Positions 1-6,966 of a stretch of 46,063 nt of DNA are shown here, in pieces (position 1 is the first letter of the stretch; every line of letters starts with the position of its first letter). Origin of the DNA: a virus; the IMG/VR virus record IMGVR_UViG_3300019863_000025, positions 1-46,063 of that record, one strand, 5' to 3'. The position numbers and the translations under genes are program-made. A model generated the notes under the pieces. That model saw only the letters and a program-made list of their open reading frames with translations, did not search any database and was not told where the DNA came from.

Positions 1-28
1 CTATACCTCTTTCTTAATAATCAATTAA

Positions 29-56
29 TACTAATAACGGGTATTCTATATTAGTT
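29..56 (+). promoter_or_regulatory. Short leader inverted repeat upstream of HNH gene
   Basis: ACTAATA (30-36) and TATTAGT (49-55) can pair around a 12-nt loop containing ACGGGTATT. A similar TTAACGGGTACTGT stretch occurs at 29597-29610 upstream of another operon. It may be a leader hairpin or an operator-like site. No function can be assigned. Confidence 0.25.
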
Positions 57-79
57 GAAATAAAAATAAGGAATAATAA

Positions 80-460
80 ATGCCTAAGGAAGTAAAGAAA
101 AAGATAACTAAGAATAACCTAATAAACTTAAAGGGTTATAACTTTGACGATAGATATATTGTTAATACTAATGGGGATGTTATATTAGTTAAAACTAACA
201 AGAAGATGAAACCATTTAAAACTAGAGATGGTTATTTGGAATTTGTACTTACTCAGAAAGATGGTACCAAGAAACATATACAAGGACAAAGGATAGTGGC
301 TCTTATTTTTATACCTAATCCTAATAACTTACCACATGTAAACCATAAGAAAGGAATAAGAACAGATAATAGAGTCTCTGAACTAGAATGGACTTCTATA
401 ACTGATAACTTAAAACATTCTTATAATAAATTAGGTAGAAAGCCTTGGAATAAGAAATGA
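80..460 (+). CDS. HNH homing endonuclease, free-standing
   Basis: This 126-residue protein has the layout of phage HNH (HNH_3-type) homing endonucleases. The first half, from about residue 24, resembles the NUMOD4-like beta region (YIVNTNGDV, then GYLEFVLT). It is followed by HIQGQRIVALIFIPNP and the nuclease motif around HVNHKKGIRTDN...ELEW...DN, where the conserved His and Asn residues are visible. Such enzymes make site-specific cuts in related genomes that lack the endonuclease gene and so spread themselves. RBS AAGGAATAAT precedes the ATG at 80. The stop codon overlaps the start of a tiny membrane ORF (457). No intron core was recognised around it, so it looks free-standing, but the upstream flank leaves the window. 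The family call is solid; the target site is unknown. Confidence 0.85.
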   Translation: MPKEVKKKITKNNLINLKGYNFDDRYIVNTNGDVILVKTNKKMKPFKTRDGYLEFVLTQKDGTKKHIQGQRIVALIFIPNPNNLPHVNHKKGIRTDNRVSELEWTSITDNLKHSYNKLGRKPWNKK

Positions 461-555
461 AATTAGGCTTAATAATATTAGTTATACAACTCTTAGTTTT
501 TATTTTAGAGTACTTATTCTTAATCAAATATCCTATTTTTAATACTTACCTTTAA
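457..555 (+). CDS. Putative 32-residue single-pass membrane peptide
   Basis: ATG at 457 overlaps the stop of the HNH gene (ATGA), so it is translationally coupled. The product is almost entirely hydrophobic (MKLGLIILVIQLLVFILEYL...) and would span the membrane once. The stop codon lies directly before a strong hairpin terminator at 557-586, which suits a real last gene of a transcript. No family is recognised; it could be a chance ORF in AT-rich DNA. Confidence 0.4.
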   Translation: MKLGLIILVIQLLVFILEYLFLIKYPIFNTYL

Positions 556-556
556 T

Positions 557-586
557 ATACTAGCTTAGGAATTTCTAAGCTAGTAT
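557..586 (+). terminator. Hairpin terminator after HNH gene
   Basis: Perfect 12-bp stem ATACTAGCTTAG / CTAAGCTAGTAT with the 6-nt loop GAATTT. It separates the HNH transcript from the next operon. Confidence 0.7.
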
Positions 587-589
587 AGT

Positions 590-612
590 CATATATTATT
601 TAATTAGTATAC
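590..612 (+). promoter_or_regulatory. Degenerate copy of candidate phage promoter element
   Basis: CATATATTATTTAATTAG followed by TATAC resembles the element found identically at 9294-9318 and 19095-19119. As at those sites, a TCTTTAAG sequence follows (at 648-655) before the start codon at 686. The match is imperfect and the background is AT-rich. Confidence 0.3.
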
Positions 613-685
613 TGAACGCAATAAACTGAATGTTAATTGCAGGTGCTCTTTAAGAGTAAATAATTATAAGTAAGAAAGGTCGATT

Positions 686-1747
686 ATGACAGAGTTAAAA
701 ATATTAAATGGTAAAAATAAAATAAAAATCAAAACAGATTTAGAAGCTACTCAAATAGTAACATTATTAGAGGGAATATCTAAACCAACATTTGTATTAG
801 GAAAAGGTGTTCCTAGCGTACAAACAGTTACTTCTGTTGATAAAGAATCTGCAAGTAGCAATGTTAATGCTATAAAAGAAAAAGTATTAAAGTCAAAATC
901 TATATTTAAGAAAGTAAATGCACATACTATCAAAGTAGCTGACAATATTCTTGACTTAGATAAAGATATTAAAGAAGGTAGTAAAGTTCCAGGTACAGAT
1001 TATTATGTATATAAAGATGTTAACGATACTTACTATATTTCTATAGTTTCTCCTAAAATAGCAGATACCTCTGAACCAAAATTTATAGGTGGGTTTCATT
1101 ATGGCTTAATACCAGAAGATTTTGAAGCTAGAAACAATATAAGTACAAAACAAGCTAAAAAGATTAGAGGTATTAATTTCTATAGTATGTGGGATTACAA
1201 CCATAGACCTGTTTCTAGACCAGAGGGTATGGTATACATTCCTAAAATAGATTTATGGTTTGATATTTATTTAACTAATAGCGAACATAAAAAGTTTGGT
1301 ACTTCTAAAGCTGGTAAACATATTATGTGTGGATATGAAGAGTATAATGGTAGAAAATTACCTGAAGGTAGAGATGATCTTAAAGGTGAAGATATAGAAG
1401 CTATCCTTAAAGAACATAATAAAAGACTGCCTTCTAACCACGAATTTCAAGTAGCTGCAGATGGTGTTAAAGAAAATGTAAGTGCTGGTGATGAAGATAA
1501 TGGTATTATAAAACATATGGCTGATTTTGTATCTATGTATGGTATAGAGCAAGCTGTTGGACATCAATGGGTATGGAGTCAAACTCCTTATAGTGACGAT
1601 GATGAAGATAGATATCTATTAGGTGGAAGCCGTCTCTACGGGTCGAGTTCTGGCTCTCGGGTTGTTCTTGCTTTCAGCTTTGTGCGTTATTCGAACTGGT
1701 TTTTCGGTGTTCGGTGTGTCTCAAAACCCTTGAACCCTGTTAAGTGA
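686..1747 (+). CDS. Phage surface/receptor-binding-like protein with DGR-type variable C-terminal lectin domain
   Basis: 353 residues. The C-terminal half (from about residue 135) resembles the C-type-lectin/formylglycine-enzyme fold of DGR target proteins. It contains FHYG, SMWDYNHRP, GMVYIP...LWFDIYL, WVWSQTP, LLGGSRLYGSSSGSR and the typical ending FVRYSNWFFGVRCVS. DGRs rewrite such domains by reverse transcription with adenine mutagenesis, varying phage receptor binding. The DNA for residues 313-353 breaks sharply from the genome: in 1631-1720 I count 6 A in 90 bases and 46 G+C. That is what repeated loss of template adenines would leave. RBS GAAAGG precedes ATG 686 and a 28-nt palindrome follows the stop. 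The N-terminal ~130 residues are unrecognised and may attach to the virion. No reverse transcriptase or template repeat is visible in this window. Confidence 0.75.
   Translation: MTELKILNGKNKIKIKTDLEATQIVTLLEGISKPTFVLGKGVPSVQTVTSVDKESASSNVNAIKEKVLKSKSIFKKVNAHTIKVADNILDLDKDIKEGSKVPGTDYYVYKDVNDTYYISIVSPKIADTSEPKFIGGFHYGLIPEDFEARNNISTKQAKKIRGINFYSMWDYNHRPVSRPEGMVYIPKIDLWFDIYLTNSEHKKFGTSKAGKHIMCGYEEYNGRKLPEGRDDLKGEDIEAILKEHNKRLPSNHEFQVAADGVKENVSAGDEDNGIIKHMADFVSMYGIEQAVGHQWVWSQTPYSDDDEDRYLLGGSRLYGSSSGSRVVLAFSFVRYSNWFFGVRCVSKPLNPVK
1622..1747 (+). repeat. Candidate DGR variable region (VR)
   Basis: GC-rich, adenine-poor 3' end of the lectin-like gene. It covers the LLGGS...GVRCV variable-domain segment and reaches the stop codon. 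The end around TGGTTTTTCGGTGTTCGGTG sits where the invariant homing-initiation sequence (IMH) of a VR is expected. A matching adenine-richer template repeat would be needed to confirm it and is not seen in the window. Confidence 0.5.
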
Positions 1748-1776
1748 GTGGCAACGAACTGGCAATTATTGTGACA

Positions 1777-1804
1777 GTACTGTAAGCTTTAAAGCTTACA
1801 GTAC
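1777..1804. terminator. 28-nt perfect palindrome after variable gene
   Basis: The two 14-nt halves GTACTGTAAGCTTT and AAAGCTTACAGTAC are perfectly complementary, followed by a T-rich run from 1811. It is probably a terminator like the others in this genome. DGRs also often carry a hairpin just after the variable region, so it could have a role there. Confidence 0.6.
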
Positions 1805-1834
1805 ATAAGATTATTTTTTATTAAAAGGAAGAAA

Positions 1835-2386
1835 ATGTTTAAAGAAATAAATTTTGCTTATTTAAAAGCGGTATTAGACCATAAGAAATTATTGCAAGAA
1901 CCTGTAGTTATAGCCAATGACATAGGTAATAAAGAGATAGTTATTACTAATGAGGTATTGGTATTAAATACAACCAATGATGGAGAAGATTCAATTTTAA
2001 TCGTAAGAAGTGATGATAAGCATAATTACGGTAAGATGGAAAAAGAGTTAGATCTCTTCTTAGATGGATGTAAGTTCAATATAGAGAGTACTGTTAGTCT
2101 TATAGAAAAAGATTTATCTGAACTTACAGAAGAAAGCAACAGTGATATATCTGAAAGGTCGTTATTAGAGATATTATCTCTAATAGAAAAAGGTACTTAT
2201 CTTAAATGTATACAAGTTGAAGAAGATTCTCCATTTAGATTACATACAGCTTATCCAGTAACAGATATAGATAAAGTAGATAAAAATAATATTAAACAAT
2301 ATCTTTTTACATTGTTAGATCATATAGATTTCCAATATACTGGAAATGAAATACTCAGGTATTTTAAAATTGTTAAAGAAGTTTAA
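1835..2386 (+). CDS. Unknown protein, 183 residues
   Basis: RBS AAAAGGAAG lies upstream of ATG 1835. The protein is acidic, with helical stretches and no signal peptide, membrane segment or motif I recognise. It has an ILIVRSDDKHNYGK segment near residue 51 and an acidic stretch KDLSELTEESNSDIS. Its 3' end overlaps the next ORF by 41 nt, unusually long for this genome, where overlaps are mostly 4-20 nt. It lies first in the run of small unknown genes that reaches 6940. Confidence 0.6.
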   Translation: MFKEINFAYLKAVLDHKKLLQEPVVIANDIGNKEIVITNEVLVLNTTNDGEDSILIVRSDDKHNYGKMEKELDLFLDGCKFNIESTVSLIEKDLSELTEESNSDISERSLLEILSLIEKGTYLKCIQVEEDSPFRLHTAYPVTDIDKVDKNNIKQYLFTLLDHIDFQYTGNEILRYFKIVKEV

Positions 2387-2645
2387 CTTAACAAGATTGA
2401 TAATAGGTACATTTAGAGATGTAGCGGAGTTAAATACTGATTTGACTTCCAGAGTTCATGTTACTTGGAATGTATTAAGAGTAAACACTGCATATGATGT
2501 TACAAAAGAAGAGATATACTCAATAATTATAAAGCTTAATTTACATCGTAGATTAAAAGTTATTAAAGATATGTCTTATGAAGAAATCATGTGTAAAGAT
2601 ATTTTAATCCCTCTAATAGGATTATATAAAATAAATAAGGAGTAG
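2346..2645 (+). CDS. Unknown protein, up to 99 residues, start uncertain
   Basis: A basic, hydrophobic-rich small protein with no recognised domain. The only in-frame ATG near the beginning (2346) lies 41 nt inside the previous gene with no clear RBS. The true start may be a later TTG, or the frame may be reached from the upstream gene by frameshifting. I found no canonical slippery heptamer in the overlap. The stop at 2645 is followed by RBS-start spacing typical of the operon (next ATG 2648). Confidence 0.45.
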   Translation: MKYSGILKLLKKFNLTRLIIGTFRDVAELNTDLTSRVHVTWNVLRVNTAYDVTKEEIYSIIIKLNLHRRLKVIKDMSYEEIMCKDILIPLIGLYKINKE

Positions 2646-2647
2646 AT

Positions 2648-3529
2648 ATGAAAAGATTTATAAGTTTAACCGGTATGATTGTATTTAATACAATAGAAGG
2701 ATACGATAAGTATGTTGCAGATATAGCTGAATGGACGACACAGTGTGATGATGGTAAGTTAAGATTTGATAATCTTACAGATGCAAATAACTTCTTTAGA
2801 GAAAGTAAAACAATTGTATTCACTCCAGGTTGTGTAGACCAAAATAACAATAATAAATATCTAGTAAGTCTATTAGCAGATGATGATGCTTATGATATCA
2901 ATATTGAGAAAACTATAATAAGATATGATAGTGACGACGGTAATTTGATTTGTGGTGAATTTTCTAATGGTTATATGTGGAATAAAGAATTTTCTACATA
3001 TGAGGATTTTATAAATCTCTTTGGTAAGAGTGTAATAGATAATATATTCGGAAATAAAAATAATTTTGAAGTAGCTTATGTTCTTAATGAATATGAAGGA
3101 TCTCCGCTTAGTGAACTAAGAGAGCTAGTAATAGGTTGGAGTAATGAAACATTATTTCATATTAACCATATTAATATCACTAAGACAGAAAGAAACTTTA
3201 TAAATATTAAATTTAGAGACCATTATAATACCGAGTGTTTAATAGGTGAGTCATCTACAGCTAATATAGACACACTTTGGTTAGGTGTTAAAGTTACTCC
3301 AAAGATAATGTGTAAAGACGCTAAAGCAGTAGGTATCACGATACCTGATAATGCAGAGATAATCGACGGAGTACCAGTTGGATGGATGGAATACCCAGTT
3401 GATGACAATGCTCTATTAAGTGGAGATATGTTAGTGACTAAAGAGACAGCTATTTTTTTAGTTGACGCTTTAAATGTATTTATAGAGACAGGTCGACTAG
3501 AAGGTGTAAAAAGACCTGTTATAATATAA
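2648..3529 (+). CDS. Unknown protein, 293 residues
   Basis: RBS AAGGAGTAG precedes ATG 2648. The protein starts with a hydrophobic patch (FISLTGMIVFNTIEGYDKYV) that looks like a buried strand rather than a signal peptide. It is otherwise acidic and mixed alpha/beta, with no motif I recognise. The stop TAA overlaps the next ATG at 3529 by one base (TAATG), indicating translational coupling. Confidence 0.65.
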   Translation: MKRFISLTGMIVFNTIEGYDKYVADIAEWTTQCDDGKLRFDNLTDANNFFRESKTIVFTPGCVDQNNNNKYLVSLLADDDAYDINIEKTIIRYDSDDGNLICGEFSNGYMWNKEFSTYEDFINLFGKSVIDNIFGNKNNFEVAYVLNEYEGSPLSELRELVIGWSNETLFHINHINITKTERNFINIKFRDHYNTECLIGESSTANIDTLWLGVKVTPKIMCKDAKAVGITIPDNAEIIDGVPVGWMEYPVDDNALLSGDMLVTKETAIFLVDALNVFIETGRLEGVKRPVII

Positions 3530-3909
3530 TGCATGCTTTATCATCACTATATCATAAGTTTAGATATAGAAGGGATGATGTTATGTTGGCTATTAAAATA
3601 AAAGAACTTAAGATAGAAATAAAGACCCTGCAAAGAATAAACACAGATAGAAGTGTCAGTGCTATACTTTCCACTAAGTATAGTAGGTTACATTTAGCTA
3701 AGAGTCTTCTAGATTGTAGATTTAATAGTTGGGTTGCCTTAAATTATAAAGAAAAAGAGAGAAGAGCGACTTATAATAAGTATCTAAGATTTATTTTCTT
3801 AGGTACTGGTAACGAATACCAGATAAAGAGAGATTTAAGTAATTATAGTTTTTGTTATAAGTATAAAAACGGTTACTTTGATGTAAAGAAGAAAAGATTT
3901 TTAATTTAA
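3529..3909 (+). CDS. Unknown basic protein, 126 residues
   Basis: Translationally coupled to the preceding gene through TAATG. The protein is strongly basic (many Lys and Arg, for example KIKELKIEIKTL and YKEKERRATYNKY), with a heptad-like helix near residues 20-40. This could suit nucleic-acid binding, but no family is recognised. A MYG1-like hydrolase follows after 10 bases. Confidence 0.6.
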   Translation: MHALSSLYHKFRYRRDDVMLAIKIKELKIEIKTLQRINTDRSVSAILSTKYSRLHLAKSLLDCRFNSWVALNYKEKERRATYNKYLRFIFLGTGNEYQIKRDLSNYSFCYKYKNGYFDVKKKRFLI

Positions 3910-3919
3910 AGGATAAAGT

Positions 3920-4897
3920 ATGAAACAAATATTAATAGGTACACATTATGGTAAGTTCCATAACGATGAAATAATGGCAATAGCTTTACTTAAGATTTTT
4001 AAGTATCCAGCTAATCATCTTGATTTTATTAGAATACCTCACGCTAATGATATATCTGAAATAGAAGATTTAGATAAATATGATTATATTATAGATACAG
4101 GTAGGCTATATGATAAAGTTAAACATTTTGACCACCACCAGTATAAAGGCGGGCAATCTTCGGCTGGTATGGTATGGAGTTATATCAAAGAAACTATGAA
4201 TATCAAAGATACAGACTTTATGGACATAGAAGAACTCATCTATGTTATAGATAGAGATGATGTAGGTGATAAGAAAGCAGGAGTTGCTGAATTACCTAAT
4301 TTGATAAGTCTATTTAATACAGATGATATTTATGCTCCTGTGCAAGAAGAAGCTTTTAAAATGGCGTTATCGTTTACTATCATGATAGTAGATAAAATGA
4401 AACATAAAGGTCTAGCTGGACAAGAAATAATCTCTAAGTTTGAAAAAGCTGAAAGATTAGGTGAATATGGTAATGTTATAAATATACAAGAAAGACCTAA
4501 GCATTGGAGTAACTATATAACAGGTCAAGTATTTCCAGAAGTAGATGCAGTTATTTGGTATAATGATTATAATGATACATGGGGTATAAAAACTATAACA
4601 AAAACAAATGATTCCTACGAACCTAACGGTAAAACTTTACCTGAAGATGAAATGATGGACTTTGTACATAAAGCTGGATTCTACGGTGTTGCTAAAGATA
4701 AAGAAACTATGTTATCATACTTAGATAAACATATTCTAAATTACGATGGAGTAGAATTAAGAAATGGATGGGTGGCTTGTGAAACTTGTGGTAGTCATTA
4801 TCCTAAAGATTACATAGGTGAATGTACATGTAATAATTGTAGTAAAAGTGTTATTTATACTGATAAAGTATATGGATTAGGAGTAAGAGATGTTTAA
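3920..4897 (+). CDS. MYG1-like DHH-family metal-dependent hydrolase/exonuclease with C-terminal zinc ribbon
   Basis: 325 residues. The N-terminus matches the MYG1 (UPF0160) family: IGTHYGKFHNDEIMA is the conserved THxGxFHxDE metal-binding motif. It is followed by YIIDTGRLYD and HFDHH (residues 69-73), then SSAGMVW, the usual order in this family. Known MYG1 proteins are metal-dependent 3'-5' RNA exonucleases. The last 50 residues add CETCG...CTCNNC, a four-to-five-cysteine zinc ribbon that is not a usual MYG1 feature and could bind nucleic acid. RBS AAAGGATAAAG precedes ATG 3920. The 3' end overlaps the next gene by 8 nt. Substrate preference (RNA, DNA or nucleotide) is inferred only at family level. 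Confidence 0.8.
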   Translation: MKQILIGTHYGKFHNDEIMAIALLKIFKYPANHLDFIRIPHANDISEIEDLDKYDYIIDTGRLYDKVKHFDHHQYKGGQSSAGMVWSYIKETMNIKDTDFMDIEELIYVIDRDDVGDKKAGVAELPNLISLFNTDDIYAPVQEEAFKMALSFTIMIVDKMKHKGLAGQEIISKFEKAERLGEYGNVINIQERPKHWSNYITGQVFPEVDAVIWYNDYNDTWGIKTITKTNDSYEPNGKTLPEDEMMDFVHKAGFYGVAKDKETMLSYLDKHILNYDGVELRNGWVACETCGSHYPKDYIGECTCNNCSKSVIYTDKVYGLGVRDV

Positions 4898-5360
4898 GTT
4901 AGTACTTTTAATTATAATATCTATAAGTTCTTTATTCGCTACTGTTACATTTAAACCTATATCTAAAGCTCCATTGAAGGTAGAGTATAATGACGAATAT
5001 GTATCTTTTCATGGTTACTTATTTCCTAGTACAGAAGAAGGTGACATAGAAGTTATAGTAGAATATGGTGAGATGAAAGAAAATACTAGATCGTATAATA
5101 AAGTCACTACCGATAACTTTATTCGTAAAACATTCAGTAATTTGAGAATAACTTACTATCGCATAAGCGAGGAATCATTACTAGAACTTAAAGGTATTTA
5201 TAAAGATGTCCATGTAGTTGACAAATACAAATATATGTATAGAGATTTAAACCATGTAACGGATGATGTTTTTCTATATAATGTAGAAGAGATATTTAAA
5301 GATAAAGTATTACCTAGGTTATTACCTAGAATATTAGATAAACTTAAAATTAAGGAGTAA
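4890..5360 (+). CDS. Exported protein of unknown function
   Basis: 156 residues, overlapping the MYG1-like gene by 8 nt. The first 18 residues (MFKLVLLIIISISSLFAT) form a typical Sec signal peptide without a lipobox cysteine, so the mature protein should be periplasmic. The remainder is mixed charge and ends with a lysine-rich helix. No enzyme motif is seen. An exported phage protein of this size might act in lysis or superinfection exclusion, but nothing specific supports either. Confidence 0.6.
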   Translation: MFKLVLLIIISISSLFATVTFKPISKAPLKVEYNDEYVSFHGYLFPSTEEGDIEVIVEYGEMKENTRSYNKVTTDNFIRKTFSNLRITYYRISEESLLELKGIYKDVHVVDKYKYMYRDLNHVTDDVFLYNVEEIFKDKVLPRLLPRILDKLKIKE

Positions 5361-5363
5361 GTT

Positions 5364-5630
5364 ATGACTTATTTAGAATCTAAAAATATATTTACGGTAT
5401 GTGAAGATAAACTCACAGAAAAGTTAATTAACCTTACCAGAGTATCAGAGTTAAAAACTAATGAAGAAAGAGAAGTTGAAGCTAGTGTCATTATGTCTAA
5501 TAAATTAGGCATAGAAATTAAATGGAGTACAAAAACAGATACATTGTTAATTTTCTCTAAGGATAGAATGACATCTATAGAGAATGTAGATCTAGAGGAA
5601 TTAAAACTTCTAAGTGATAAAATAAAGTAA
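5364..5630 (+). CDS. Unknown protein, 88 residues
   Basis: RBS AAGGAG lies just before ATG 5364, three bases after the previous stop. A small mixed alpha/beta protein with no recognisable motif, signal peptide or membrane segment. Confidence 0.55.
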   Translation: MTYLESKNIFTVCEDKLTEKLINLTRVSELKTNEEREVEASVIMSNKLGIEIKWSTKTDTLLIFSKDRMTSIENVDLEELKLLSDKIK

Positions 5631-5635
5631 CAATT

Positions 5636-6043
5636 ATGGGTAGAAAAAGTACTGTTAAAGATGGTAAAAAGATACACTTTTGTAAAAGATATAATAGGAC
5701 ACATCATTATGTACCTATCTATGGTTTCCATATAAATGTAGTATTTACTCAAAAAGAATTTAAATATCTTTGTAAGAAGTATCAAGACTATGACTTTGAA
5801 CTTGATGATAATTATAATGGATTATCTTTATTGAATCCAGTTAATCAAGAAGTTACTATAGGTATATTTAATAACTCTTTGGGAACGATTGTACATGAAT
5901 GTACACATGCTAGTTTGTTTATGCTAAACGAGCGTTCTATGGACCCTTCAGACTCTCAAGGCGAAGCTCTTGCTTATTTACAAGAGTATCTTTTTAACCT
6001 AATAGTAAAGAAAATGAAAAAATTTAATAAGAAAGGAAAGTGA
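5636..6043 (+). CDS. Putative zinc metalloprotease (HExxH), phage peptidase family
   Basis: 135 residues. IVHECTHASLFML contains HECTH (residues 87-91), the HExxH zinc-binding and catalytic motif. It is followed by GEALAYLQEYLF, whose Glu110 is positioned as the third zinc ligand of gluzincin-type enzymes. Similar small HExxH proteins with an E(A/P)LAYL helix are common in tailed phages, but their substrates are mostly unknown. It is probably cytoplasmic, as no signal peptide is seen. The start at 5636 has only a weak RBS. It sits within a run of unknown small genes, so context does not reveal the substrate. Confidence 0.7.
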   Translation: MGRKSTVKDGKKIHFCKRYNRTHHYVPIYGFHINVVFTQKEFKYLCKKYQDYDFELDDNYNGLSLLNPVNQEVTIGIFNNSLGTIVHECTHASLFMLNERSMDPSDSQGEALAYLQEYLFNLIVKKMKKFNKKGK

Positions 6044-6044
6044 T

Positions 6045-6584
6045 ATGAATAAAAGTATATTTCACGATTGGGTAGTAGATTTAGACTTAAAATCTCAATC
6101 ATCTTTGTTACCTGTATTAAGAGGATGTGATATGGAACATCCAGAGTTAAAAAAGATAACTAAGATGCTAAGATATATCATAGGTAAAAACTTTGTTAAA
6201 GAAACAAAGTATAGTGACGATACTATATTACAAGCTAAAGATACAGCTAGAATAATTATAGATATAGGTCAAAGAGAGTCTATGCATTGGTATGAACATA
6301 TTAGATACGCTATAGACACTATACAAGGTAAACACCATGATAGTTATGTAAGGTACTATTGGAGATTAGTAGTAGATGAGATGAATATACTACCTAAGAA
6401 AGAATCGCATGTATATAGAATGGAAAAGGAATACAATGACTTAAAAGATAAAACAGATAAGTTATCTAATTTCATAAATCAAGGTTCTGATAAAATTACA
6501 GAAGATCAAAAAGAACAATTAAGTTATATGAAAAGTTATTTGATTGTTCTATCTAAAAGATTACATAACGCAAGTAGTAAATAA
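6045..6584 (+). CDS. Conserved-looking phage protein of unknown function, 179 residues
   Basis: RBS AAGGAAAG precedes ATG 6045. The N-terminal SLLPVLRGCDMEHPELKKIT resembles a motif (LxxLRGxD...HP) I associate with widespread phage hypothetical proteins. The centre has HWYEHIRYAIDTIQGKHHD and SYVRYYWRLVVDEMN, rich in His, Tyr and Trp. The C-terminus (from about residue 125) is a charged coiled coil. The gene overlaps the next ATG by one base (TAATG). No function is assigned. Confidence 0.6.
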   Translation: MNKSIFHDWVVDLDLKSQSSLLPVLRGCDMEHPELKKITKMLRYIIGKNFVKETKYSDDTILQAKDTARIIIDIGQRESMHWYEHIRYAIDTIQGKHHDSYVRYYWRLVVDEMNILPKKESHVYRMEKEYNDLKDKTDKLSNFINQGSDKITEDQKEQLSYMKSYLIVLSKRLHNASSK

Positions 6585-6940
6585 TGAAAAGAGGTTTTAG
6601 AAAATATATTAATTCACTACCTAAAGTAAAAGAAGTAACCTTAAATGATTTTAAATCTATTTTGCTATATAAAAATAAACATGATTTAATTAGGTTAAAG
6701 ATAGACGGTATGTTATATGAATTTACTGATACAGATGTTTTATTTGGTACTATGGAAGATGATGAATACCCAGAATGGATGCATCATTTCTTATCTTTAG
6801 AAAACGGTAAAGTAGTTTCTCAAAGAGATAATAGTTTACTAGTTTCAGAGTATTTAAAAGATGTAAGGATAAACTTAAAAGATTTATTACTTAACTCTAT
6901 AGTTAACAAAACTAATGAACCAAACATAATAATGATATAG
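6584..6940 (+). CDS. Unknown protein, 118 residues
   Basis: Coupled to the preceding gene by TAATG. The basic N-terminus (MKRGFRKYINSLPKVK) is followed by a mixed domain containing DDEYPEWMHHFLSL. No family is recognised. It is the last gene of the rightward run and ends inside a bidirectional terminator shared with the convergent terminase gene. Confidence 0.55.
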   Translation: MKRGFRKYINSLPKVKEVTLNDFKSILLYKNKHDLIRLKIDGMLYEFTDTDVLFGTMEDDEYPEWMHHFLSLENGKVVSQRDNSLLVSEYLKDVRINLKDLLLNSIVNKTNEPNIIMI

Positions 6941-6966
6941 AGTATGGGTAACCCATACTCTATATC
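6934..6966. terminator. Bidirectional terminator between convergent genes
   Basis: The 15-bp stem GATATAGAGTATGGG / CCCATACTCTATATC closes on the 3-nt loop TAA. It contains the stop codons of both the rightward gene (ending 6940) and the leftward terminase (ending 6960). Confidence 0.75.

Noticed and set aside
2340-2390. Programmed -1 frameshift joining the two small genes
   Set aside because: TATTTTAAAATT is A/T-rich, but the codon phase does not give a canonical slippery heptamer; kept only as an open question.
3223-3534. 103-residue minus-strand ORF
   Set aside because: Fully antisense to a well-supported gene with an RBS; no RBS of its own and no protein-like motifs.
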